Assembly: GCF_000170795.1 (NCBI RefSeq)
Contig: NZ_ABCM01000030.1
Coordinates: forward strand, 1-32,071
Direction of reading: 5' to 3'
Length of the DNA: 32,071 bases
Source: Pedobacter sp. BAL39
Lineage (GTDB): Bacteria; Bacteroidota; Bacteroidia; Sphingobacteriales; Sphingobacteriaceae
The position numbers and the translations under genes were made by a program. The notes beneath the pieces were generated by a model. That model ran no database searches. It had not been told where the DNA came from and saw only the letters and a program-made list of their open reading frames with translations. Each line of letters opens with the position of its first letter. The stretch's first letter is position 1. This document shows, piece by piece, positions 16,898 through 25,181 of the stretch.

Positions 16898-18613
16898 TTA
16901 TTTTTTCTTAACCGGAGCTTTTGGGGCTGGCCCGCTTATTTCTTTAATTTTTGCTGGAGCAAAAGTACCTGCAGGGTTAGCAGCTATACTTTTGTTCAGG
17001 TAATCCAAAGCTTTGGCTTTATCTGATGTTGCATAGAATGCACCAAGGTTATCGTAAGCTTCTGCAAGTTTCTTGGCATTAGCTGCCGCAAGCTCAGGTT
17101 TATCTACAGTAACTTTTTTAATGAACTCCTCATAAAAAGGTACCATTAATCCTTTAGGAGCAGTTTCGTCGTCAATTAAACTATTGATCCTTGCGCGGTA
17201 AAGGTAGGCATCAGTAGTCTCAGGAGCAAGTTTTGCTACTTTAGCAATTGAAGCGTCCGCTTTAGCCAACAGGTCTTTAGAAGGTTTCTGTTGTGCGTTG
17301 ATCTTCGCTGCATAGTCAAAATAATTGGCAAGTCCATTGTAGAAATAACTGTACAATACGCCTTTAGCAGAAGTATCGGCAGCAATTACTGTTTCGTATA
17401 CCTTAGCTGATTTATCATACTTCTTGGCATCAAAATAAGCTTTTGCAACTTCAGCAAGTGCATCTACGTTAGTAGAATCTTTGATAACTGCTTTAGTGAT
17501 ATTGATCAACGCAAGGCTATCGTTTCCTGAAGCCAGTTGTGCCCTACCCAGGTAAAGGTAATCAGAACCTACAATCCGGGTCGTATCTTTTACTTTAGCA
17601 AAGAAGTCATTCATGTACTCCAGACTCTGAGGGAAATTCTTGTTCTCAAAAGCGGAGTAACCACGTAATCTGGAAACTACAAGGTTTTTAGGATCATTAG
17701 GACTCATTGTTGCCAATGCAGCTGTTTCCTGCTCTAATGTTTTGAAATCCTTTGCATAGAAAAGGAACTGCGCATAACGCAATCTTGATTCGTAAGACTT
17801 ATCTGTTAAATCCAGATATTTTTTGTAGTTAGTTAGTGCCTGAGCAGCTTTCGCCTCAAAGTTCGCCGGCTCAAAGTTTGCCCATTGCATATACAGCTCA
17901 GCAATCTCCCTGTAAGCAGGACCATAGTTTGCATCAGCAGCAATTACTTCATTCAACTGACCTTCAGACTCAGGAAAAGCTCTCGATTCCTTATACATTT
18001 TACCGATCTGTACTTTTGCTCTCAACAACGTACCATCGATGTTCAATGCCCTCATGTAGTTTTGCAAAGCTTCAGAATTCTTTCTTTGTAAAGCATTATA
18101 GTCGCCCATAGCAAGGAAAGTTTCTGCATCCTTATCATTTGCATCCAGCTCATCCGCTTTCTGTAGATAAGGCAATGCTGCAGCAAAATCAGGCTTATCA
18201 CCTAGCAAATAGGCTTTACCAATGTATAATTGAGGAATGTAATCTTTTTTGGAAGATACTTCAACAGCTTTATCAAAGTTGGTCTTTGCAGATGCGGCAT
18301 TGTTTGACAACAAATCAGCCTCTCCTAAACCGATATAATTTAAAGAGTTTTTAGGATCAGCAGTCACACCTTGTTGAAAAACCGCTCTTGCTGAGTCGAT
18401 ATAATCGGTCTGAAGGTAGACATTACCTAAATTAAAGTAATTTTCGCCCTTTTTTTCTTGTGATTTCACCAATGCTTTAAGCATTGATGTCGCTTTTTGG
18501 TACTGTTCGGCATCTAAAGCCTTCTTTGCATCACTCAAACTCTGAGCAAAAGAGGCAGAACCCATCACTACTAAACCTAAACCTAAGGTTATTGCTTTCT
18601 TTGTCATTTTCAT
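16898..18613 (-). CDS. Exported tetratricopeptide-repeat protein of the TonB operon
   Basis: A 571-residue protein with a signal peptide at residues 1-23 (MKMTKKAITLGLGLVVMGSA, ending near FAQ), followed by many TPR-like helical repeats. Examples are ENYFNLGNVYLQTDYIDSARAVFQQGV, shown here only in outline, and later units with the A-x-G-x-Y and F-x-x-A pattern, such as PSLLNY-type starts around residues 90, 170, 215 and 380. The C-terminal tail is lysine- and proline-rich. It starts 16 bases after the PstS-like gene and ends at the terminator, so it is the last gene of the operon. TPR proteins of this size are the regular last member of this Bacteroidota gene set, as I recall; a scaffold role in the periplasm is my inference, and the exact partner is unknown. 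Starting at the second ATG (18607) would change little. Confidence 0.87.
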   Translation of the reverse strand: MKMTKKAITLGLGLVVMGSASFAQSLSDAKKALDAEQYQKATSMLKALVKSQEKKGENYFNLGNVYLQTDYIDSARAVFQQGVTADPKNSLNYIGLGEADLLSNNAASAKTNFDKAVEVSSKKDYIPQLYIGKAYLLGDKPDFAAALPYLQKADELDANDKDAETFLAMGDYNALQRKNSEALQNYMRALNIDGTLLRAKVQIGKMYKESRAFPESEGQLNEVIAADANYGPAYREIAELYMQWANFEPANFEAKAAQALTNYKKYLDLTDKSYESRLRYAQFLFYAKDFKTLEQETAALATMSPNDPKNLVVSRLRGYSAFENKNFPQSLEYMNDFFAKVKDTTRIVGSDYLYLGRAQLASGNDSLALINITKAVIKDSTNVDALAEVAKAYFDAKKYDKSAKVYETVIAADTSAKGVLYSYFYNGLANYFDYAAKINAQQKPSKDLLAKADASIAKVAKLAPETTDAYLYRARINSLIDDETAPKGLMVPFYEEFIKKVTVDKPELAAANAKKLAEAYDNLGAFYATSDKAKALDYLNKSIAANPAGTFAPAKIKEISGPAPKAPVKKK

Positions 18614-18629
18614 GGTTCAAATATATAAT

Positions 18630-19538
18630 TTAGTTTGTATTCTTAAAATTAAAATCTCTTGGCATCATCTTGTGTGGCCCAAGTCCCGATTTAAGGACAA
18701 TTAACTGTCCTCTAGGGCTTACCAGCCAATTTGCAAAACCTGTGCCCAATCCATCACGCCCTTCCGCATTGATGATATAAATATTTCTCAGAAAAGGATA
18801 TACACCATTGATCAGATTGATCTGGCTGGCCGTATAAAAAGCATCATCCCCCTTTTTCCCTGCGATATTCTTTACCCCCATCATCTTTACCTTTGGCAAA
18901 TATGCTGCCATACTTCCATCACTTGTTATCAACCAGTTCACTCCTACCACTCCTATAAATTCTTTCTTATCGGCGATGTACTTAATCACATCATTGTTGC
19001 TGTTCAGCGTATAAACTCCCTTGGAGGGAAGTTGCTGTATACCTGCCAGATCCTTAAAATAGCGCAGTGTACTCGAGTATGCATTGTCGAAAACCAGTTG
19101 CTTTCCAGTTGTTGAAGTGCCTTTAAGGATCTCTATTACCTCATCAACGGTAATATTGCTGTCAATATTATTGCTATTGGTAATTAAAGCAATTCCATCT
19201 ATAGCAAAGCGGGAAGTCTTTGGGGCAATACTCCTCTTTCTGTAGACAGAATCCTCATTTTTTGTCAGCATTCTCGACATAATGATCACACGGATGCTGT
19301 CATTCAGAAATGTAGGAAGGATTTTATTTTCATTTCCCTCTACGACATTGAATTCTGCATTTCCATAATCAGTTTTAAAAACATCAATCTGATCTGAAAG
19401 GACACGCGAAAAGGATTCGTCCACCAGGATCTTTACAGTTCCCGAAGTACGCGTCTCCTCTACCGAAGCAGCATCTTTCTTTTTTCCCTTGCAGGACACC
19501 AGAATGAATAATAACAATATTAAACTTATATGTTTCAT
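18630..19538 (-). CDS. PstS-like substrate-binding lipoprotein
   Basis: A 302-residue protein with a lipoprotein signal: hydrophobic start and lipobox LVSC, so Cys16 should be lipidated. After a lysine-rich linker the sequence has the PBP-like phosphate-binding fold: GTVKILVDESFSRVLSDQI near residue 33, RFAIDGIALITNSNNID around 111-127, and a VGVNWLI segment. The body resembles PstS-type solute-binding proteins, but no pst transport genes are near, which argues that it does not simply feed an ABC transporter. It lies between the small membrane gene and the TPR gene in the exbB-tonB operon, with an unusual 112-base gap before it. What it binds is unknown. Confidence 0.83.
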   Translation of the reverse strand: MKHISLILLLFILVSCKGKKKDAASVEETRTSGTVKILVDESFSRVLSDQIDVFKTDYGNAEFNVVEGNENKILPTFLNDSIRVIIMSRMLTKNEDSVYRKRSIAPKTSRFAIDGIALITNSNNIDSNITVDEVIEILKGTSTTGKQLVFDNAYSSTLRYFKDLAGIQQLPSKGVYTLNSNNDVIKYIADKKEFIGVVGVNWLITSDGSMAAYLPKVKMMGVKNIAGKKGDDAFYTASQINLINGVYPFLRNIYIINAEGRDGLGTGFANWLVSPRGQLIVLKSGLGPHKMMPRDFNFKNTN

Positions 19539-19573
19539 CAGATTAAATTTTCTATGTGAAATGTTCGCCGTAT

Positions 19574-19610
19574 CGGGCCGGATGAAGTGGCCTGAGCGTG
19601 AGGTGCTCCC
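19574..19610 (-). repeat. GC-rich double hairpin in the operon gap before the PstS-like gene
   Basis: The 112-base gap (19539-19650) holds two adjacent short inverted repeats on either strand: GGCC at 19576-19579 with GGCC at 19589-19592, and GAGC at 19594-19597 with GCTC at 19605-19608. The segment is visibly richer in G and C than the gap around it. No open frame, promoter or T-run goes with it, so its role is open; an mRNA-processing or stability element is possible. Confidence 0.4.
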
Positions 19611-19650
19611 TCTATATTGGTGATGAAATCATACACCTGAATTTACGTTT

Positions 19651-19875
19651 TTAATCCTCACCTGGATTGATGATACGTACAAACCGTATAGCCGCATAGA
19701 CAATCAGCAAAGCGCCAAGTGTATACCTGCCCCAGCTTGGAAACTCCCTTAGAATATCATTCCCGATGATCAGCAACACGCCAAGCACCAGATAAAATGT
19801 AAACATGACCAGGCCTAAAATAAGCAGAAATCGCTGTTGAGGCGATTTCTGCAAAAATGTTTTCCAATTTAACAT
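19651..19875 (-). CDS. Small two-helix membrane protein, function unknown
   Basis: A 74-residue protein that I do not recognise beyond its place. Two hydrophobic helices are clear: about residues 15-38 (FLLILGLVMFTFYLVLGVLL) and about 50-65 (TLGALLIVYAAIRFV). The N-terminus is basic (LNWKTFLQKSPQQR), and the short C-terminus is acidic (NPGED). It starts two bases after tonB, so translation is tightly linked to that gene, and it is followed by the long gap before the PstS-like gene. A small accessory subunit of the ExbB-ExbD-TonB machinery is a reasonable guess, with no direct support in the sequence. Confidence 0.72.
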   Translation of the reverse strand: MLNWKTFLQKSPQQRFLLILGLVMFTFYLVLGVLLIIGNDILREFPSWGRYTLGALLIVYAAIRFVRIINPGED

Positions 19876-19877
19876 TA

Positions 19878-20699
19878 TTAATTTGATAGTGTAAAGCTGA
19901 TTGGAATGTTATATTTTACACGTACTGGTTTACCATTCTGGATACCAGGAGTCCATCTCGGACTGGCTTTCAGCACCCTGATCGCCTCTTCATCCGTTCC
20001 ACCACCAAGCTTTCTTTCTACCTTGATGTCGGTTAAGTCTCCATTTTTCTCTACGACGAAAGAAAGGAATACTTTACCTTGGATGTTGTTCTCCTGAGCC
20101 ATAGCAGGATATCTCACTGCTTTCTTAAGGTAAGCATAGAATTTCTCCATACCTCCAGGGAATCCTGGCTGTGTTTCGATACTTACGAAGTCATAAACCT
20201 TAGTATCCTCTACAACTGCTGCTTGCTTAGGGCCATCTCCAACAGGACCGGCAATAACAATATCAGCATCCGGATCACCGGCAATGGTTTTCTGACCTGG
20301 GTCAGCTTTTTTCAAATCTTCGATCTGAACAGGTTCTTTATCTACAACCTCATTATCCGGTTTTACAATCGGAGGAGGGAACTTCACCTGATCTTGTTTC
20401 GGTGGCGGTGGCTCTACCGGTGGCGGCGGCGGAGTTTCCGGGTTCACCGGCGGCGGTGGTGCAACCACAACCTCTACTTGTTTAACCACTTCATCTTCGG
20501 GAAGACTACCTTTGATTAAACTCAAAACTTTTGGGGTAATAAACGCAAGGATAAAAATTGTCGATGCGATTAATAAGGCCTTAGTAGTATTCGAAGCACT
20601 TGTTCTACGAAGCTCATAAGCACCATAGCTTTTGTTCTTGTTCGCAAATACTACCTCAAGCCATTCCCGTTTCAATAAATCTATTTTGGAACCTAACAT
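19878..20699 (-). CDS. tonB: Energy transducer TonB
   Basis: A 273-residue TonB. A cytoplasmic N-terminus (MLGSKIDLLKREW) is followed by one membrane helix at about residues 42-62. Residues about 83-118 are rich in proline, with runs such as APPPPVNPETPPPPPVEPPP, which form the stiff rod across the periplasm. The C-terminal domain (about 185-273) has YPAMAQENNIQGKVFLSFVV, DIKVERKLGGGTDEEAIRVL and SPRWTPGIQNGKPVRV (the latter with the usual RWTPG-type core), all typical TonB_C elements that grip the TonB box of outer-membrane receptors. It starts 31 bases after the second exbD. The repeated proline codons explain the GGC/GGT-rich look of the plus strand near 20400-20460. Confidence 0.95.
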   Translation of the reverse strand: MLGSKIDLLKREWLEVVFANKNKSYGAYELRRTSASNTTKALLIASTIFILAFITPKVLSLIKGSLPEDEVVKQVEVVVAPPPPVNPETPPPPPVEPPPPKQDQVKFPPPIVKPDNEVVDKEPVQIEDLKKADPGQKTIAGDPDADIVIAGPVGDGPKQAAVVEDTKVYDFVSIETQPGFPGGMEKFYAYLKKAVRYPAMAQENNIQGKVFLSFVVEKNGDLTDIKVERKLGGGTDEEAIRVLKASPRWTPGIQNGKPVRVKYNIPISFTLSN

Positions 20700-20730
20700 A
20701 GCTTACTATTTAATATTATTCAATTATTTA

Positions 20731-21270
20731 TTATAAAATTCCGGCCTTAACCATGAAATCTTTTTCAGCATCAGTAATGTTCTCATCGTCGATCGCAGGA
20801 GCAGTGGAAATTTTTGTAATTGCCAGCTCATCCATGATATCTACGAAGTTCTGGTAGTTCGCACCTGTAGTAGGCTTAATGACCATAATGATCTGCCTGC
20901 CTCCGGTTGCGTCAGCTACTTTCTTTTTGTTATCCAATATTGACTTTCTGATCTCTCTGAATGACTCGATGCTTGGCTCACTTTTACCAGCCTCCCCCAT
21001 ATACCAGGCTACTTTGTTGTTTTTACCCAGAAGGATAGTCATCGTCTCCGAAGCACGCAGTTCATTACGCTCTACAGAGTTATCGTCTTTATCAGGCTTT
21101 GCAATGTCCATTGCAATTGGTTTCGACAGCGAGGTGGTCAACATGAAGAAGGTAATCAGCAAGAAGGCCAGATCCACCATCGCAGTTAAATCTACTTTGG
21201 TATTGGCTTTTTTACTACGAACCTTTTTGCCTTTTTTGCCACCCCCGCTGGAGGTATCTAATTCTGCCAT
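20731..21270 (-). CDS. exbD: ExbD/TolR-family protein (second of the operon)
   Basis: A 179-residue ExbD. A lysine-rich cytoplasmic tail (residues 1-25) leads to a single membrane helix at about 28-48, which contains the proton-carrying Asp33 in VDLTAMVDLAFLLITFF. The periplasmic part contains a family-like QIIMVIKPTTGANYQNFVD segment, where the subunit folds and dimerises. It begins nine bases after the first exbD. It is clearly paralogous to the solitary exbD at 27600-28136: the membrane helix and the periplasmic core match closely over the same positions. Confidence 0.93.
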   Translation of the reverse strand: MAELDTSSGGGKKGKKVRSKKANTKVDLTAMVDLAFLLITFFMLTTSLSKPIAMDIAKPDKDDNSVERNELRASETMTILLGKNNKVAWYMGEAGKSEPSIESFREIRKSILDNKKKVADATGGRQIIMVIKPTTGANYQNFVDIMDELAITKISTAPAIDDENITDAEKDFMVKAGIL

Positions 21271-21279
21271 CTTATATTC

Positions 21280-21894
21280 TTATTGCGCATCGCCCTCGGC
21301 GGATGTAATTAAACTAAATTTGTTAACTTTTTGCTTCTGAAGAATGTCGATCACTTTTTTCACCGCAGGATATTCCTCTTTAGAATCACCTTTGATGCTG
21401 AAACGTGTTTGAGTAGCATGCAACTCTGCAGTAGAGTTACGTGTCTGCATGATCCATTCCGCAAGCTGGTTGTTGGTAGAATCGGCAGGGATACCAGTCT
21501 GCAGGCCAGACTTTGTACGTTGATCACCGTCCATCATGATGAACTGCTTCAGATTTTGGATCGGTACACCAAAAGCACCTAACACTCCAAAACGCTCGCG
21601 TTCTTCCGGGGTAAATTTCACACTGTACTTTTCGCCCATTTTATCGAGCGTAGCCATTTTAATGTCTTTCCCTACGATTTCATAAAACACCTGTCCTTTA
21701 CCGATTGATAAAATCGCGATGTCCGTATCCGGAACCTTGATCTTATAAGTCGACGAAGGCGTGCTTATATCCAAAGGATCGGGCTGACGAGCCGTTGCCG
21801 TTAAAATAAAGAAAGTCAGCAGAAGGAAAGACACGTCGCACATGGCGGTCATATCTATCGATGTGCTCTTTCTTGAAACCTTTGCTTTTGCCAT
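21280..21894 (-). CDS. exbD: ExbD/TolR-family protein (first of the operon)
   Basis: A 204-residue ExbD with a short basic N-terminus (MAKAKVSRKSTSIDM), a membrane helix at about residues 17-37 and the essential aspartate Asp20 in MCDVSFLLLTFFILT. The periplasmic part is longer than in the other two ExbD proteins of this window and includes an inserted segment around residues 90-145 (GVLGAFGVPIQNLKQF and beyond), after which RFSIKGDSKEEYPAVKKVID resumes the family pattern. Two different ExbD proteins next to one ExbB may form a mixed dimer inside the ExbB pentamer, which is my inference. An 86-base gap separates it from exbB. Confidence 0.92.
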   Translation of the reverse strand: MAKAKVSRKSTSIDMTAMCDVSFLLLTFFILTATARQPDPLDISTPSSTYKIKVPDTDIAILSIGKGQVFYEIVGKDIKMATLDKMGEKYSVKFTPEERERFGVLGAFGVPIQNLKQFIMMDGDQRTKSGLQTGIPADSTNNQLAEWIMQTRNSTAELHATQTRFSIKGDSKEEYPAVKKVIDILQKQKVNKFSLITSAEGDAQ

Positions 21895-21980
21895 AACTTA
21901 AAATATTATTGATGTATTTTTCTATATGATGTTAATTCTTCCGGTTTTCCATAAAGCCGGTAAAAAAAATACAATATTTC

Positions 21981-22808
21981 TTATTTATGCGTGCTAGCGT
22001 AAGTTTGGATGATGCTGAAACCAGCTTCGTCAATAGCGTAAGTTAATTTATCAATTTTTGAAGTCAGGATGTTGTACATGATGATCGCAAAAGTTGAAGT
22101 ACCAATACCAGTAGCTGTGTTAATCAAAGCCTCAGAGATACCAGTTGCCAAAGCAGCCTGATCCGGAGCACCAGAGTTAGCCAAACCACCGAAGGCCTTG
22201 ATCATACCTGTTACCGTACCCAATAGACCTGTCAATGTACCTACAGATACCAATGTAGCAATTACAGTTAAGTTCTGCTCAAGCATTGGCATTTCTAATG
22301 TTGTAGCCTCTTCGATATCTTTCTGGATAGCTAAACATTTCTGATCTGTATCCATGTTTGGCTCAATTTCCATCTCGCGATATTTTTTCAAACCTGATTT
22401 AATTACGTTTGCAACAGAACCTTCTTGTTTATCACACTCTGCCAAAGCACCTTCAATGTTGTTAGAGTTTAATAAGGCCTGAATTTTTTTAACGAAAGCA
22501 TCTAAACTTCCTTTACCAGTTGCTTTACCAATAACGATCATACGCTCAATAGAGAATACAATTACCATCAGGAACATACCCATCAGAACTGGTACAATTG
22601 GCCCGCCTTTGTAAGCCATACCTGCATAGTTTCCAACTTTCGGTAAATTCTCAACGTTATCATCAATAAAGTTTTTTGCATCACCAAGAATGAATTTGTA
22701 AATACATATTCCGATGATGATACAAATAGGAATAGTTAATGTAGCGAATAGATTTGAAGCAGATGAGCTCTCTTTTTTTACTGTTGTTGGTTTTGGTGCG
22801 TTTGCCAT
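21981..22808 (-). CDS. exbB: MotA/TolQ/ExbB proton-channel protein
   Basis: A 275-residue ExbB, which forms the pentameric proton channel that drives TonB. Four hydrophobic segments can be seen: about residues 22-41, 70-88, 180-203 and 228-250. This is one more than in the three-helix E. coli protein; the extra N-terminal helix is common in this phylum, as I recall. The family core is in NLTVIATLVSVGTLTGLLGTV, MIKAFGGLANSGA and EALINTATGIGTSTFAIIMYN. It is the first gene of the operon, with a promoter about 100 bases upstream. The long T-rich leader before the ATG (22809-22850) is low in structure. Confidence 0.94.
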   Translation of the reverse strand: MANAPKPTTVKKESSSASNLFATLTIPICIIIGICIYKFILGDAKNFIDDNVENLPKVGNYAGMAYKGGPIVPVLMGMFLMVIVFSIERMIVIGKATGKGSLDAFVKKIQALLNSNNIEGALAECDKQEGSVANVIKSGLKKYREMEIEPNMDTDQKCLAIQKDIEEATTLEMPMLEQNLTVIATLVSVGTLTGLLGTVTGMIKAFGGLANSGAPDQAALATGISEALINTATGIGTSTFAIIMYNILTSKIDKLTYAIDEAGFSIIQTYASTHK

Positions 22809-22906
22809 TTTTTTTTAGTTTTTTAGTTTTTAGTACTTTGTTTTTTTTAAAAATTTAGATTAGTAGTAATACACACAACGATTATTACACACAATTGTTG
22901 CAAGAA

Positions 22907-22936
22907 CAAATTTATAACTTTGATTTTAATTCCAAA
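22907..22936 (-). promoter_or_regulatory. exbB operon promoter
   Basis: On the minus strand TTTG (22936-22933), an 18-base spacer and TAAATTTG (22914-22907) fit the Bacteroidota consensus TTTG-N19-TAnnTTTG, with only the spacing one base shorter. Transcription would start near 22900, leaving a leader of about 90 bases before exbB. This is one of the two clearest promoters in the window. Confidence 0.7.
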
Positions 22937-22990
22937 TTAAATAATCGTTATCCTTCCTTTGAATCCCTTACCCTGTCTTCACATCGGTGC

Positions 22991-23027
22991 ATATTAAAAA
23001 AGATTGTCTCGGTTTGAGACAATCTTT
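22991..23027 (-). terminator. Terminator of pckA
   Basis: A perfect 12-base inverted repeat, AAAGATTGTCTC (22999-23010) and GAGACAATCTTT (23016-23027), encloses a five-base loop. On the minus strand the stem is followed by further T residues (rest of 22996-23000) and then TAATAT. It lies about 55 bases beyond the pckA stop, in the gap before the exbB promoter. The gap between pckA and exbB contains no gene that I can support. Confidence 0.88.
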
Positions 23028-23082
23028 CACAATTAAAATCAAAAAAAAATTGATATGCAAATTTTTGGGCAAAAAAAAAGCT

Positions 23083-24684
23083 TTAGGATGCGTTTTCAGC
23101 CACTTTAGGAAAAGCCGATCTGATCTCCTCACTGGAGCAGGATTCGAATTGTTTAAAGTTATCCAGAAAGGCAGCGGCAAGCTCATTTGCCTTGTCGTCA
23201 TAAGATTTTTTATCGGCCCAGGTGTTTCTCGGATCAAGAATTTCGGCAGGTACACCTGCACAAACATTAGGCATCTGCAAACCAAAAATGGAATCTGCAC
23301 GAAAATCGGCTTTTTCCAGGCTTCCATTCAACGCAGCAGCAATCATAGCACGGGTATAAGAAAGCTTCATCCTTTGCCCCACGCCGAAGCTTCCACCACT
23401 CCAGCCAGTATTGACGAGCCATACATTGACCTGGTGCTGATCCATTTTTTCCCCGAGCAGCTCCGCATACTTCGCAGGATGCAGGGGTAGGAAAGCTTTA
23501 CCAAAACAAGCCGAGAAGGTCAGCTGTGGTTCCGTAACCCCGGCCTCAGTTCCTGCCACCTTTGCCGTATATCCCGAGATGAAATGAAACATGGCCTGCC
23601 CGCGGTTAAGCCTGGAAATGGGTGGCAAAACGCCAAAAGCATCGGCCGTAAGAAAAAATATGTTCTTTGGCACATTTGCTACGGAGGGCACTATTGCATT
23701 ATCTATATAGTGTATCGGATAGGCAACCCTGGTGTTTTCAGTTTTCTCAATATTAGAGAAATCCACTTCGCGTGAACCAGAAAAGTAATTTGTATTCTCC
23801 AGTAATGCACCAAACCTGATGGCTTTAAAAATCTGAGGCTCTTTTTCTTCTGTCAGATCGATACATTTCGCATAACAGCCACCCTCGAAGTTAAAAATAG
23901 AGTCCCTGCCCCAGCCGTGCTCATCATCTCCTATAAGCCCGCGCTCAGGATCGGCCGACAGCGTGGTTTTTCCTGTCCCTGAGAGTCCAAAGAAAATTGC
24001 CGTATCTCCATCCCTGCCAACGTTAGCGGAACAGTGCATGGACAATGTATGGCGTGATGCCGGGAGCACGAAGTTCAACACGGAGAAAATTCCCTTTTTG
24101 ATCTCGCCGGTATAACCGGATCCACCAATGAGGATCATTTTCCTGGAAAAGTTAATGACAGAGAAATTGCCTTGCCTGGTCCCGTCAGTCAATGGATCTG
24201 CAAGAAAAGAAGGACAGGCAATGATCGTCCACTCCGGGGTTTCAACTACCTCCTCCTCAAAACGAAGGAACAGGTGATCAGCAAAAAGATTCTGATAGGC
24301 AGTTTCGGTAATGACACGGATTGTCGTCTGGTAATCGGGGTCTGCACATGCATAGACATCGCGCACATAAAAGTGTTGTTGACCAAGCCGAAGGGTAGTG
24401 CCCTCAAGGAGCCGATCAAAATGAGAGGCGCTGATCCTGATGTTGATGTCACCCCACCAGACCTGCGCTTTGGTCACCTCATCGTCAACAATAAACCGGT
24501 CTTTTGGAGACCGACCGGTAAACTTACCGGTATCAATCGCCAGTGCGCCATGATCGGTTAAAGTCCCTTCCCCGTTTTTCAGTGCCTCTTCTACCAATTC
24601 CGGCACACTAAGCTGATATTTAGCCAGTCCCGAATCCAGATTCAGCAGGCTCAAATCATGCTTAAGCGTTAAAGCTTTGCTCAT
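23083..24684 (-). CDS. pckA: Phosphoenolpyruvate carboxykinase (ATP)
   Basis: A 533-residue ATP-type PEP carboxykinase that converts oxaloacetate and ATP to phosphoenolpyruvate, ADP and CO2 in the first committed step of gluconeogenesis. The nucleotide site is the P-loop GLSGTGKT at residues 233-240 and the kinase-2 motif GDDEHGW at 252-258. Upstream are the oxaloacetate-binding GRSPKDRF (57-64) and IIACPSF; MILIGGSGYTGEIKKG (183-198) supplies the metal-binding lysine, and HCSANVG (217-223) the histidine. Length matches E. coli PckA (about 540). It stands alone between its own -7 element and a strong terminator, so it is probably regulated separately. Confidence 0.98.
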   Translation of the reverse strand: MSKALTLKHDLSLLNLDSGLAKYQLSVPELVEEALKNGEGTLTDHGALAIDTGKFTGRSPKDRFIVDDEVTKAQVWWGDINIRISASHFDRLLEGTTLRLGQQHFYVRDVYACADPDYQTTIRVITETAYQNLFADHLFLRFEEEVVETPEWTIIACPSFLADPLTDGTRQGNFSVINFSRKMILIGGSGYTGEIKKGIFSVLNFVLPASRHTLSMHCSANVGRDGDTAIFFGLSGTGKTTLSADPERGLIGDDEHGWGRDSIFNFEGGCYAKCIDLTEEKEPQIFKAIRFGALLENTNYFSGSREVDFSNIEKTENTRVAYPIHYIDNAIVPSVANVPKNIFFLTADAFGVLPPISRLNRGQAMFHFISGYTAKVAGTEAGVTEPQLTFSACFGKAFLPLHPAKYAELLGEKMDQHQVNVWLVNTGWSGGSFGVGQRMKLSYTRAMIAAALNGSLEKADFRADSIFGLQMPNVCAGVPAEILDPRNTWADKKSYDDKANELAAAFLDNFKQFESCSSEEIRSAFPKVAENAS

Positions 24685-24704
24685 AAATAAATAAGTTAGT
24701 GAGA

Positions 24705-24712
24705 CAAAGTTA
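24705..24712 (-). promoter_or_regulatory. Possible -7 element of pckA
   Basis: Minus-strand TAACTTTG is an exact match to TAnnTTTG and lies 20 bases before the pckA ATG. I do not see a good TTTG about 19 bases further upstream, so only half of the promoter is supported. Confidence 0.45.
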
Positions 24713-24827
24713 TAGAGATATCCACCTAAAAAACAGGCTTTTTCCGGAAAAAATTTACTTATTGTCGGCCATACACTAACAACAAACAGCTGAACATCAA
24801 GTGCTTAAAAATCAGTAAAACGGTTTA

Positions 24828-25181
24828 CTAACCCCCTGATTTTTTTACTTTATAACCTTCCTTCTGAAGGATCAGTATCACCTTATCCCTGAAATCGCCC
24901 TGAATCAAAATCTCAGCATCCTTGGCTGCCCCTCCTACACCACATTTAGACTTCAACATTTTTGCCAGCACCTCAAGGTCTTCATCGCTTCCACGGTATC
25001 CGGTTATTAAGGTCACCGCTTTTCCACCACGGTTTTTGCGGTCAAGCGTTACGCGCAGGTCCTGTTGCTGATTGGGCAATGTGGCTTCCGCATGGTCGTT
25101 TTCATCTTCATAACTGAACGTTGGATCTGTGGAATACATGATCCCTCCAAAATCATTCAATATTTTCTTTTTAGCTTTCAT
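24828..25181 (-). CDS. SUI1/YciH-family translation initiation factor-like protein
   Basis: A 117-residue protein of the SUI1/YciH family, the bacterial relative of eukaryotic eIF1, thought to influence start-codon choice on the small ribosomal subunit. Its N-terminal third (residues 1-40) is variable and charged; the SUI1 fold follows, with VTLDRKNRGGKAVTLITGYRG (in part) and the glycine-rich CGVGGAAKDAEILIQGDFRD segment that identifies the family. The end is KKSGG. Its ATG overlaps the stop of the lipid kinase by 11 bases, so the pair are coupled, although their functions have no obvious link. The stop region overlaps a weak AT-rich hairpin that may or may not end the transcript. Confidence 0.92.
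   Translation of the reverse strand: MKAKKKILNDFGGIMYSTDPTFSYEDENDHAEATLPNQQQDLRVTLDRKNRGGKAVTLITGYRGSDEDLEVLAKMLKSKCGVGGAAKDAEILIQGDFRDKVILILQKEGYKVKKSGG

Noticed and set aside
20395..20465. Apparent GGC/GGT simple repeat
   Set aside because: It is the coding sequence of the TonB proline-rich rod and not an independent repeat element.
20079..20519. Plus-strand frame rich in Arg and Trp
   Set aside because: It is the reverse of the proline-rich part of tonB; the odd composition comes from proline codons read backwards.
24814..24829. Terminator at the end of the SUI1-type gene
   Set aside because: The stem is short and AT-rich and includes the stop codon; the T-run is separated from it, so I did not list it as a feature.
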